Shown: in pieces, positions 57,510 through 64,000 of the stretch
How positions within the stretch are numbered: position 1 is the stretch's first letter
How the letters are laid out: each line of letters begins with the position of its first letter
Origin: Pseudomonas quercus
Lineage (GTDB): Bacteria > Pseudomonadota > Gammaproteobacteria > Pseudomonadales > Pseudomonadaceae
Length of the DNA: 64,000 nt
Assembly (NCBI RefSeq): GCF_012033695.1
Contig: NZ_JAAVJI010000004.1
Coordinates: forward strand, 310,001-374,000
Reading direction: 5' to 3'
Translations under genes and position numbers: made by a program
The notes under the pieces: model-generated
Databases searched by the model: none
Told to the model about the DNA's origin: nothing
Seen by the model: the letters and a program-made list of their open reading frames with translations, nothing else

Positions 57510-58937
57510 TTAGTCGTCCTGCGGGACCGGCGTCACAGCAGCGACCAGTGCTTTCAGCACGGGGTTATTGATGGTACCTACCGCATCAGCAATGTGATTC
57601 TTGCTGATCTTTCGAAGAGCTTCGTCATCGATCCAATTCAACCGTTCGGTCAAGTAAGTCATGACATCTGACTTGGTTTCGTCCTTTTCAATTGTCTTAC
57701 TGATTCCGCAAAGTACATTGAAATGATTGGCTATATCCTCAGCCTTATCGTGTTGTGCTCGCTTTGATGTGAGACTTATGACCATTTCGGATTTAAATTC
57801 ATTATTCGTATAAAGCTTATTACGATCTGCGAGTTCTATAAGCTTTCCGAATCGTTCCGGACCAAGCGTTTCAGAATGCCAGGCATACCAACCGGCCAAG
57901 TTAGGCAAAGCAGCTGCAGCGTGATTTGCTCCATTTTCTCCCTCTAGCCCTTCAAGGGCTGAGCATAGCTTCTCAAACACCTCAGGTCTATCTTGGGCAC
58001 TCACATTACTACCTGTTCCAACTCTTGCAAGCGCACTTACCAAATTCGCGACAGTTTTGTTTAGATCACGAATCTGTGCGGCTTGGTGTTCTGGATCGAC
58101 TGACTTCAGAATTTTAGAACGGCTGAGGCTTTCTACCAGATCCAGCATTAGCTTGAAGCCATCGCCGCTTTTAAAATTAAGGTTGTCAATTTCTTCTGCC
58201 AGCCCGCTAATCAAATCCATTTTTTCCTTACCTCGGAATTCATAAAGGCTCCCTAAAACTGCTTTAAATTCAACAAGCCTGGCGCCACCCCATCCATCGG
58301 GGCCTTGATCTGCCGGAATACTCTTAATAGCAGTCAAGCGATCAAGAAGAGCCGAACATTTCGCTTTCGCCAGAGTTTTTTCCAACCCCAATGCATACAA
58401 ACTCTTGGAGCTAAGTGCCAATGAGGTCACCCGACTTTTGGATCCGCCGTTTGGGACATTGTCTAGAGTCATATGAATTAATTCTTTAGGCATACGCTCT
58501 AAAAAAGAACTTTGAATGGGGGCCGGCACAGACAGCCCCATGGAAATGGACCCTTCAGAGCCTCTTCTAAACCCTACGCTTAAAACGTCATATTTAGACC
58601 GATCATTCTCATTCAATCTCGCTTTGATCACCAACACATCTTGATTGCGTCGTATCCCAAACTGAGCATCACCGTCCGCTGGTTGATTGGGCGAAAGCTT
58701 CAACTGGCTACTGCTACTGAGGGCCTGTTTTGCAAACCCGGCCAGCATCTTTTCCCGTTCATTACCCTGTGTTTCTTTAGCATTCAACGCAGCGACTGTG
58801 TGATCGCTTAACATATGAGCCATCAGCGAGTCAGCATGCCCAGACGGGTGCGCTCCTGCCGCTGCCTGTGCGGCTTGTGCAGGGCTTGCTGAACTGCTCT
58901 GCATGTTATAGGCACTACTGCCTCTAATGGGGTCCAT
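57510..58937 (-). CDS. candidate type III effector with F-box-like motif
   Basis: 475 residues. The first 45 residues (MDPIRGSSAYNMQSSSASPA, Ala/Ser/Gln-rich, no early acidic residue beyond position 2) look like a type III secretion signal. Residues 144-186 (SFLERMPKELIHMTLDNVPN and later LALSSKSLYAL) resemble an F-box: L/M-P-x-E-L, a spacing helix and S-x-LY. The rest is helical (GLAEEIDNLNFKSGDGFKLM). F-box effectors hijack plant SCF ubiquitin ligases. A near-consensus hrp box lies 38 bases upstream. The family is otherwise unknown to me. Confidence 0.6.
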   Translation of the reverse strand: MDPIRGSSAYNMQSSSASPAQAAQAAAGAHPSGHADSLMAHMLSDHTVAALNAKETQGNEREKMLAGFAKQALSSSSQLKLSPNQPADGDAQFGIRRNQDVLVIKARLNENDRSKYDVLSVGFRRGSEGSISMGLSVPAPIQSSFLERMPKELIHMTLDNVPNGGSKSRVTSLALSSKSLYALGLEKTLAKAKCSALLDRLTAIKSIPADQGPDGWGGARLVEFKAVLGSLYEFRGKEKMDLISGLAEEIDNLNFKSGDGFKLMLDLVESLSRSKILKSVDPEHQAAQIRDLNKTVANLVSALARVGTGSNVSAQDRPEVFEKLCSALEGLEGENGANHAAAALPNLAGWYAWHSETLGPERFGKLIELADRNKLYTNNEFKSEMVISLTSKRAQHDKAEDIANHFNVLCGISKTIEKDETKSDVMTYLTERLNWIDDEALRKISKNHIADAVGTINNPVLKALVAAVTPVPQDD

Positions 58938-58974
58938 GATATTCCTCAGAATAGGGTATTCACACTAAAGGGAG

Positions 58975-59002
58975 TGAATGGCGTGAAAGGCCGAGCAGTT
59001 CC
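58975..59002 (-). promoter_or_regulatory. near-consensus hrp box for the F-box-like gene
   Basis: On the minus strand: GGAACT, 15 bases, CCATTCA. The -35 half has the T variant also seen in the other boxes here, and the -10 half has CCAT in place of CCAC. Spacing and distance to the ATG are right. Probable but weaker than the other three boxes. Confidence 0.5.
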
Positions 59003-59026
59003 AGTTGGGCCGGATTACCGGATCCA

Positions 59027-59160
59027 TCATTCCCGCGTGGTATGCCCGTCTAGCGCCGTCACGCCTTCCAGCTTTTGGATAAACCCCTCGATCTTTTCCT
59101 GATCACCCTCGACGATGGCGCGCTCGTCCGCCGTCAGCGGTACTTCTTCCAGGTAGCGGC
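59027..59160 (-). pseudogene. C-terminal relic of an unknown protein
   Basis: An open minus-strand stretch ending at a TGA encodes about 44 residues (RRYLEEVPLTADERAIVEGD, then IEGFIQKLEGVTALDGH). It is charged and helical and looks like a real C-terminus, but is cut off at 59158 by the duplicated block. I do not recognise the parent gene; a recombinase-associated protein is one guess. Confidence 0.4.
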
Positions 59161-59660
59161 GAACTTGGCAGCCTGCGGCTGCAAATCGGTCCGTGCCTGC
59201 TTCAGATCTGAGTTGCCTGGATTAAACATCGTTGTGCCCGCGCGCTTGGCACCGGAACTCTCCAGACGCTTTTGGCCACCCACTGGCATTCGGGCTGTCT
59301 CTCTCGGCCTATCATCTGTAGGCATAGGTTAATCAGCAATGAATCCCACCCAAACAGGCCGTCTGGTATCACCGAACACCGTCTTGCCCTCCGCTGGTGA
59401 ACCCTTAAGGCCAGATACCCTACACGTAGGTACGTCAGCTCACCCCTCAATCGCTGCCTTACCCGCTTCCGTACAGATCGGTAACTTCACCTTCCACGTC
59501 GGCCGTACCATGACAGTTCTTTCTGACAGCGAAGCTGAGCTTCTCCATAGCGCACTGCGCTCCGAAATGCCTAAAGAGCCGCTGGCAAGCTCGCCTGATA
59601 AGGACGGCGTGTACTCCTACGTTATCGGAGCAACAGATTACTTTGCATCCGCACATCTAC
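59158..59660 (+). repeat. duplicated block, copy A (promoter plus 5' coding region)
   Basis: About 500 bases that recur at 60689-61191 with an offset of 1531 bases. The first 180 bases, which include the hrp box and leader, are identical or nearly so, and the coding part differs at scattered sites. The left edge of identity is sharp at GAACTTGGCAGCC. Confidence 0.85.
59254..59282 (+). promoter_or_regulatory. hrp box 1 of the tandem effector pair
   Basis: GGAACT, 16 bases, CCACCCA: matches the HrpL consensus except for T in place of the last C of the -35 half, a common variant. It ends 56 bases before the ATG. Confidence 0.85.
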
Positions 59661-60628
59661 CCCGACAGGGCCCCGAGCGGATGATGGTCAGCTGCGCGCT
59701 TGATCCATCTCTAGGTTTGCAAAGCGTAGTCATCAGTGATCTTAAGAGTGGGCACGCCTATTGTCAGGCCCATTTCGAACCCCCTCATATGGCAACACAG
59801 ACACCCGCTTCGGAACAGGCGCCTTCGTCTATGGCCGGTCAACCACCTTCACGTACCCATTTATCTGTTTTCTCAAACAGCGACTTAATGAAAGAATTGA
59901 TACAAGGACATAATCCTCAGGATGAGGAGCTACGTCAGGGTTCAGGCGCCTCGGTCAGTACCCAGTCCAGGGTCTTTTCCCATAACGGCTCAGCCGGCGC
60001 CTCGGCAGAGGTTTCCAGGTCTAGCCGGAACCTGCGCATTCTTGCGCCACGCAGCACACCCAACCAAGTACCTTCTCTACCCTCTAGGTCGGGGGCGACG
60101 TCCGAAAGCCAGCGGCCAAAACGGCAAAAAGTCACGGATGCTCAGATCGACGCGCTTCTGTACAACGATGACGGCGAGACGTTCAGAACTAATAAGGAAA
60201 TTGGCCGCCTTCTACGAACCGCCGGATTCAGCGCAGGTGACAACCGCATCCAAGGCCGGCTGCAGGCTCTCGCGGGGCTACGGCAACTTCCCGGCGCCAC
60301 AGACGAGAAGATCAGGGAGTATTTACACGATCCAGAAGACGGCTCGTTGAGAACTCAGCAGGAAGTCATCAGCGCCATGCGCGAAGACAGATGGGGGGCA
60401 AAAACCCACCGCATCGTTGCCCAAATGCAAGCTGCCGGGGTGCCACGGCATCTGACAAGCGCCACGGATGAGCAGATCCAGGCGCGCCTGTATAAGGACA
60501 ATGATGATAACGACGGTCGTTCATTGAGAACTTGTGATGAAATCGCCAATGCTCTAAATGAAGATGGATTAGGGGCAAGGAATGCCCGCATCCAGGCCCA
60601 GCTACGGGCTGCGCGTGGACAGCAATAG
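59339..60628 (+). CDS. HrpL-controlled effector with PKRQKV nuclear-signal-like motif and a ~55-residue repeat family
   Basis: 429 residues. Residues 1-200 are shared with the TALE-like neighbour and are rich in Ser, Pro, Thr at the start (MNPTQTGRLVSPNTVLPSAG), suiting a type III signal plus a small folded domain (SVQIGNFTFHVGRTM). Residues 201-258 are a Ser/Arg-rich linker ending in RPKRQKV (259-265), a good monopartite nuclear signal. Three tandem repeats follow (about 266-319, 320-374, 375-428) with consensus TDxxIxxxLY, acidic loop, LRTxxEI, GxGAxxxRIxxQLxA. The LRTxxEI..L..........RI..QL spacing resembles a helix-turn-helix. I know no named family with this repeat; DNA or protein binding in the plant nucleus is an inference. 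Confidence 0.7.
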   Translation: MNPTQTGRLVSPNTVLPSAGEPLRPDTLHVGTSAHPSIAALPASVQIGNFTFHVGRTMTVLSDSEAELLHSALRSEMPKEPLASSPDKDGVYSYVIGATDYFASAHLPRQGPERMMVSCALDPSLGLQSVVISDLKSGHAYCQAHFEPPHMATQTPASEQAPSSMAGQPPSRTHLSVFSNSDLMKELIQGHNPQDEELRQGSGASVSTQSRVFSHNGSAGASAEVSRSSRNLRILAPRSTPNQVPSLPSRSGATSESQRPKRQKVTDAQIDALLYNDDGETFRTNKEIGRLLRTAGFSAGDNRIQGRLQALAGLRQLPGATDEKIREYLHDPEDGSLRTQQEVISAMREDRWGAKTHRIVAQMQAAGVPRHLTSATDEQIQARLYKDNDDNDGRSLRTCDEIANALNEDGLGARNARIQAQLRAARGQQ

Positions 60629-60688
60629 TCTGGATGGCCTGCTGAAGTGAGAACACTGTCCTGGCCGCTCGACGCAACGCCATAGTCC

Positions 60689-61191
60689 GTTGAACTTGGC
60701 AGCCTGCGGCTGCAAATCGGTCCGTGCCTGCTTCAGATCTGAGTTGCCTGGATTAAACATCGTTGTGCCCGCGCGCTTGGCACCGGAACTCTCCAGACGC
60801 TTTTGGCCACCCACTGGCATTCGGGCTGTCTCTCTCGGCCTATCATCTGTAGGCATAGGTTAATCAGCAATGAATCCCACCCAAACAGGCCGTCTGGTAT
60901 CACCGAACACCGTGTTGCCCTCCGCTGGTGAACCCTTAAGGCCAGATACCCTACACGTAGGTACGTCAGCTCACCCCTCAATCGCTGCCTTACCCGCTTC
61001 CGTACAGATCGGTAACTTCACCTTCCACGTCGGGCGTACCATGACAGCCCTTTCTGACAGCGAAGCTGAGCTTCTCCATAGCGCACTGCGCTCCGAAACG
61101 CCTAAAGAGCCGCTGGCACGCTCGCCTGATAAGGATGGGGTGTACACCTACATTATCGGAGCAAAAGATTACTTTGCATCCGCGCACTTAC
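60689..61191 (+). repeat. duplicated block, copy B (promoter plus 5' coding region)
   Basis: Second copy of the block at 59158-59660, with the same hrp box and leader. Its left edge directly follows the end of the first effector gene, so the duplication created a new promoter-plus-secretion-signal cassette in front of a different C-terminal domain. Confidence 0.85.
60785..60813 (+). promoter_or_regulatory. hrp box 2 of the tandem effector pair
   Basis: Identical to the box 1531 bases upstream: GGAACT, 16 bases, CCACCCA, ending 56 bases before the ATG. Confidence 0.85.
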
Positions 61192-62264
61192 CTAAGAATT
61201 ACCCCGAGCGGATGATGCTCAGCTGTGAGCTTGATCCATCCCAAGGTTTGAAACACGTAGTCATTAGTGAGCTTAAACGTGACCTTCAGATGGGGCAGAT
61301 CTATTGTCAGGCTCATTTCGAACCCCCTCATAGGGCAACACAGGCACCTGCTTCGGAACAGGCGGCTTCGTCTATGGCCTCTCTACCACCTTCACGGACC
61401 AATTTGTCTGTTTTCTCAAACAGCGACTTAATGAATGAATGGATACAACGACATAACCCGCAAGATAAACAGCAGAGTTCAGGCGCCTCGGTCAGTACCC
61501 AGTCCATGGTCTTTTCCCAGGCCGGCTCGGCCAACGTCTCGGCAGGCGTTCCCGGGCCCAGTCGAACCCGCGCCACTCACACCGACACTCATACCGTCAG
61601 ACACAGCCCCTATCCAGCTGCTTCCGCGCGCTCAGCCACGTCCGCTCGATCGGCAAACACTTCGTCTCAAGCACTGAGTACCGCTGACCATAAAAAAATC
61701 CAGAAAGCCGCCGGCAACGCCACCCTGAACTATGTGATACAGCATCTCGACGAGCTTCAACATGCATTGGGGGGCCGTGAGCAGGTCATCAAGATCGCGG
61801 CCCATCACGGGGGTCAGCAGGCCTTGCAGGCGCTGCTGGACAAGGGCCCGGCCCTGCGTCAGGCCGGCTTCAGCAACGACAACCTGGTCAAGGTCGCGGC
61901 CAACATAGGCGGCGCGCAGGCCTTGCAGGCGCTGCTGGACAAGGGCCCGGCCCTGCGTCAGGCAGGCTTCAGTGCCGATAACCTGGTGAGGATTGCCGCC
62001 AACAACGGGGGTCAGCAGGCCTTGCAGGCGCTGCTGGACAAGGGCCCGGCCCTGCGTCAGGCAGGCTTTGGCAACGACAACCTGGTGAGGATTGGTGGCA
62101 ACGGCGGTGCTAAGAAAACGCTGGACACGCTATTGCAGGTCTATCCGCAACTGACCCAGGGTGGCGTTTCCCACGATGAGATACTGGCCTTGGCGACTAA
62201 ACAGCGGGGGGCTTCCGGCGCGCTTCAAAGCAAGCTCGGCGAACTGACCGCGGCCGGTCGTTGA
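60870..62264 (+). CDS. HrpL-controlled mini TAL-effector-like protein
   Basis: 464 residues. Residues 1-200 match the preceding effector (probable type III signal and shared domain); 201-268 are a Ser/Ala/Thr-rich linker. From 269 the protein has TALE architecture: a degenerate N-cap (269-300, LSTADHKKIQKAAGN), then 33-residue repeats at 301-333, 334-366, 367-399, 400-432 and a degenerate C-cap (433-464). Residues 12-13 of the repeats are HH, NI, NN, NG, followed by GG or GA, then QALQALLDKGPALRQAG. The caps and the GGAQALQA core resemble Bat proteins of Mycetohabitans rhizoxinica (cap SPLERSKIEKQYGGATTL) more than Xanthomonas TALEs. The HH unit aligns with the non-canonical repeat 0, leaving three core repeats. 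No nuclear signal or activation domain was seen. By the known code NI-NN-NG would read A, G/A, T. Confidence 0.85.
   Translation: MNPTQTGRLVSPNTVLPSAGEPLRPDTLHVGTSAHPSIAALPASVQIGNFTFHVGRTMTALSDSEAELLHSALRSETPKEPLARSPDKDGVYTYIIGAKDYFASAHLPKNYPERMMLSCELDPSQGLKHVVISELKRDLQMGQIYCQAHFEPPHRATQAPASEQAASSMASLPPSRTNLSVFSNSDLMNEWIQRHNPQDKQQSSGASVSTQSMVFSQAGSANVSAGVPGPSRTRATHTDTHTVRHSPYPAASARSATSARSANTSSQALSTADHKKIQKAAGNATLNYVIQHLDELQHALGGREQVIKIAAHHGGQQALQALLDKGPALRQAGFSNDNLVKVAANIGGAQALQALLDKGPALRQAGFSADNLVRIAANNGGQQALQALLDKGPALRQAGFGNDNLVRIGGNGGAKKTLDTLLQVYPQLTQGGVSHDEILALATKQRGASGALQSKLGELTAAGR
61674..62261 (+). repeat. TALE-like repeat array (cap, four 99-bp units, cap)
   Basis: Units: N-cap 61674-61769; repeat 0 (HH) 61770-61868; repeat 1 (NI) 61869-61967; repeat 2 (NN) 61968-62066; repeat 3 (NG) 62067-62165; C-cap 62166-62261. 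The first three full units share long identical stretches (for example GCGCTGCTGGACAAGGGCCC in each), so they arose by recent duplication; repeat 3 has diverged in its second half. Confidence 0.88.
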
Positions 62265-63600
62265 GGCCGATATGATAGGGTTTGCTCCTCTCAATGCGTT
62301 CGGTGACATGACCCGGCATGCCTACCAGCTTCAAACCAAGGCCTTTGAAAAACCTGTTCACGGCCAATGGCTGCTGGGCAGGTTTGCTGGAGGCCGGTGG
62401 TTTGCGGGATATCGAAGTGGAGTCGGTCAGCAAGATGCTGGCCTGCGGCACCTCGATCCTGGGTGTGAAGCACTACACCTGCGCCAGTGACCGCTGTCCC
62501 CACGTCAAATACCTGTGCAACACCTGTCATTGTCGGGCCTGCCCGTCGTGCGGCAAAAAAGCCACTGATCAGTGGATCGCCGTCCAGCATAACCGCTTGC
62601 CTGACTGCGCGTGGTACCACCTGGTGTTCACGCTGCCCGATACGCTGTGGCCGTTGTTCTTTTACAACCGTGGCTTGCTTGATGCGTTGTGTCGTTTGGC
62701 CGCTGACAACCTGCTGTATGCGGGGCAGCGGCGGGGTTTGCGCATCGGGCTGTTTGGCGCACTCCACACCTACGGACGACGGCTCAACTGGCATCCTCAC
62801 GTGCACCTGTCGGCTACTGCTGGCGGCCTGGATGAGCAGGGCGTCTGGAAAAATATCGCGTTTCACGAAAAGACGATGCGTCGGCGCTGGATGTGGAATG
62901 TGCGCAACCATCTGTTGGAGCATTGGGGTCAGATCACAATGCCACCGGAGCTGGCGCATATCACCTGTGAAAGTGACTGGCGAAACCTGGTGCTTAATGC
63001 GGGTGGTCAGCACTAGCACATCTATTAAGAAGACGGAAAACGGTCGCAAGACCGTGAATTACCTGGGCCGCTACCTGAAGAAACCGCCGATCTCGGGCAG
63101 CCGTTTGGCGCATTACACGTCGGGTGCCACCTTAAGTTTTACCTATCTGGATCACCGCACGCAGACCTATCAGCAGGAGTCGGTGAGCCAGGCCGACATG
63201 CTGCGCCGGATGGTGCAGCACCTCCCGGAGAAGCATTTTCGGATGATCCGGTATTTTGGGTTTCTAGCCAATCGGGTGTGCGGGCAATACCTGCCGAAGG
63301 TGTATGAAGCACTGGAGATGACGAAACCAGGTTTAACGCCAAAGCTGTATTTTGCGCAGATGGCCAAAGCGTTTTTAAACGTTGATCCGTTCAGCTGCGT
63401 GCTGTGCGGAACGAAGATGGTGTACATGGCAGCGATCAGCGGGCTGACGGTAAAGGGGCTAGTGACCCATGCCCATACTATTGCGCGGATGAGGTACGTG
63501 AAACCGTGATGCGGGGAAGGTACGTCCGCAGTGCGGGTTTAGTGCTAAAAACCACTTCCCGATCAGCAGTTTACAGCAAAAGCTGTTTGAATTTGCTATC
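62265..63600 (+). mobile_element. IS801-like (IS91 family) element, inactivated
   Basis: Directly follows the TALE-like gene. The left boundary is probably just after its stop codon and the right boundary near 63600; neither could be fixed precisely because IS91-type elements lack inverted repeats and target duplications. IS801 is characteristic of P. syringae and moves by rolling-circle transposition, which can carry adjacent DNA. Confidence 0.7.
62318..63509 (+). pseudogene. IS801-like Y2 transposase gene, broken near codon 233
   Basis: The first part (FKPRPLKNLFTANGCWAGLL) has the zinc-binding CNTCHCRACPSCGKKATDQW and the HUH-type LNWHPHVHLSATAGG; it ends at a stop just after LVLNAGGQH. 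The second part, in another frame, continues KKTENGRKTVNYLGRYLKKP (the catalytic Tyr region) to HTIARMRYVKP. The TGG expected after GGQH is TAG, and a base is also missing nearby, so both a stop and a frameshift have occurred. Confidence 0.85.
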
Positions 63601-63682
63601 CGGCCTCTGACTCTCCAAGGCCAATCGCACCGTAATGTTCTTGCCTGACGCCTCTCTTGATGTGTAGAAATCTTTGAAATTC

Positions 63683-63799
63683 CTACACATGAACAAAACC
63701 CTCCAGACCAACTGAACCCCTCGCATAATCGCAAGCCTTTTTGCGACGCTGACGTTCTTCGTCACTGATAGTAAATTTTTTTGGTTCATCAGCCATCAT
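63683..63799 (-). CDS. VbhA-like antitoxin (Fic inhibitor) fragment or short form
   Basis: 38 residues: MMADEPKKFTISDEERQRRK, then KACDYARGSVGLEGFVHV. The pattern SVGLEG fits the (S/T)xxxE(G/N) inhibitory motif by which VbhA-type antitoxins block the ATP site of Fic AMP-transferases, preceded by the usual charged helix. VbhA proteins are often around 60 residues, so this may be truncated: the frame changes after VHV and no Fic gene follows on the same strand, only the IS801 relic. A long palindrome lies upstream. Confidence 0.6.
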   Translation of the reverse strand: MMADEPKKFTISDEERQRRKKACDYARGSVGLEGFVHV

Positions 63800-63881
63800 T
63801 GTATCCCCCTAGAAGTTCCTATAAAACATCACTTATTCATGACATTTTATCAAAATTTACTATTTGGAGCGAACCTATCAG

Positions 63882-63911
63882 TATGTATGATAAAGGACAT
63901 TATCATACATA
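63882..63911. promoter_or_regulatory. perfect 12-bp palindrome, probable operator
   Basis: TATGTATGATAA and TTATCATACATA are exact reverse complements separated by 6 bases. It lies between the VbhA-like gene (minus strand) and a gene starting at 63982 (plus strand), where a repressor controlling both would bind. Confidence 0.6.
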
Positions 63912-63981
63912 GGGCAAGAAAACCGAAAGGCCCTGAATTTTGTGCTAGAATTATTGGATCCATATTATTGAGCTAGTAAAA

Positions 63982-64000
63982 ATGATCCCTAATCTAGCAA
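63982..64000 (+). CDS. start of a gene running off the right edge
   Basis: ATG at 63982 opens a frame coding MIPNLA up to the window end. There is no strong ribosome site (only AGTAAAA before it). The divergent position next to a palindrome suggests a regulator or toxin-antitoxin partner, but nothing else can be said. Confidence 0.3.

Noticed and set aside
61770..62165. Tandem 99-bp repeats as a possible CRISPR array or minisatellite
   Set aside because: The repeats are in frame, code for 33-residue units and have no spacers. They fit a TALE-like protein array.
61674..62261. The array as generic HEAT, Armadillo or ankyrin repeats
   Set aside because: Fixed 33-residue period, variable residues exactly at 12-13 as NI/NN/NG, the GG after them and Bat-like caps are specific to TALE-like proteins.

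Overview
The window looks like a chromosome segment of a plant-associated Pseudomonas, probably in or near the P. syringae complex. The evidence is GC-rich Pseudomonas-type core genes, HrpL-type promoters (hrp boxes) in front of effector-like genes, an IS801-like (IS91 family) transposase relic, and a 5'-truncated rulB-type DNA polymerase V gene. I read everything by eye from the sequence and the conceptual translations; no database search was run.

Layout. (1) 1-6.9 kb, minus strand: a type VI secretion (T6SS) operon reading from an unrecognised lead gene through tssB, tssC, tssE, tssF, tssG into tssH/clpV, which runs off the left edge. (2) 7.7-11.8 kb, plus strand: a complete T6SS effector operon of vgrG, an Eag-type chaperone, a prePAAR/PAAR effector with a C-terminal HNH-like nuclease, and its immunity gene. 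(3) 11.8-28.4 kb: seven displaced 3' ends of rhs genes, each with a different toxin tail (SHH, EHHH, LHH-like, AHH, WHH and unknown types), most followed by an immunity gene. Most are broken by frameshifts, stop codons or insertion sequences (one IS256 family element, one IS3 family element). No full-length rhs is present. (4) 28.4-38.7 kb: an AT-rich run of about fourteen small immunity-like genes (SUKH/SMI1, Imm43-like, YwqG-like and unnamed families) with no intact toxin. (5) 38.9-46.0 kb: a six-gene sugar or polyol operon (periplasmic binding protein, zinc dehydrogenase, FGGY kinase, SorC-type regulator, ABC ATPase, permease). (6) 46.4-55.6 kb: three small genes, two RTX proteins (one with delta-60 repeats, one resembling AlgE mannuronan epimerases) and a phytase-like type III effector behind a perfect hrp box. 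(7) 55.8-64.0 kb: an AraC fragment, truncated rulB, an F-box-like candidate effector, two tandem paralogous genes each behind an identical hrp box, an IS801-like relic and a VbhA-like antitoxin.

The outstanding item is the second of the tandem genes, at 60870-62264. Its C-terminus is a short array of 33-residue repeats with the TAL-effector architecture: residues 12-13 of successive repeats read HH, NI, NN, NG, followed by a GG-type turn, and the array is flanked by degenerate cap repeats as in the Bat proteins of Mycetohabitans rhizoxinica. Its neighbour at 59339-60628 has the same N-terminal region and hrp box but carries a different, apparently undescribed ~55-residue repeat family preceded by a nuclear-localisation-like PKRQKV motif. 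Together they look like a HrpL-controlled pair of modular, possibly nucleus-acting repeat effectors.

The T6SS, VgrG/PAAR and rhs/immunity regions form one interbacterial-competition zone. The right end is a host-interaction island next to a rulB gene and an IS801 relic, both recognised vehicles or landing sites for effector genes in Pseudomonas.
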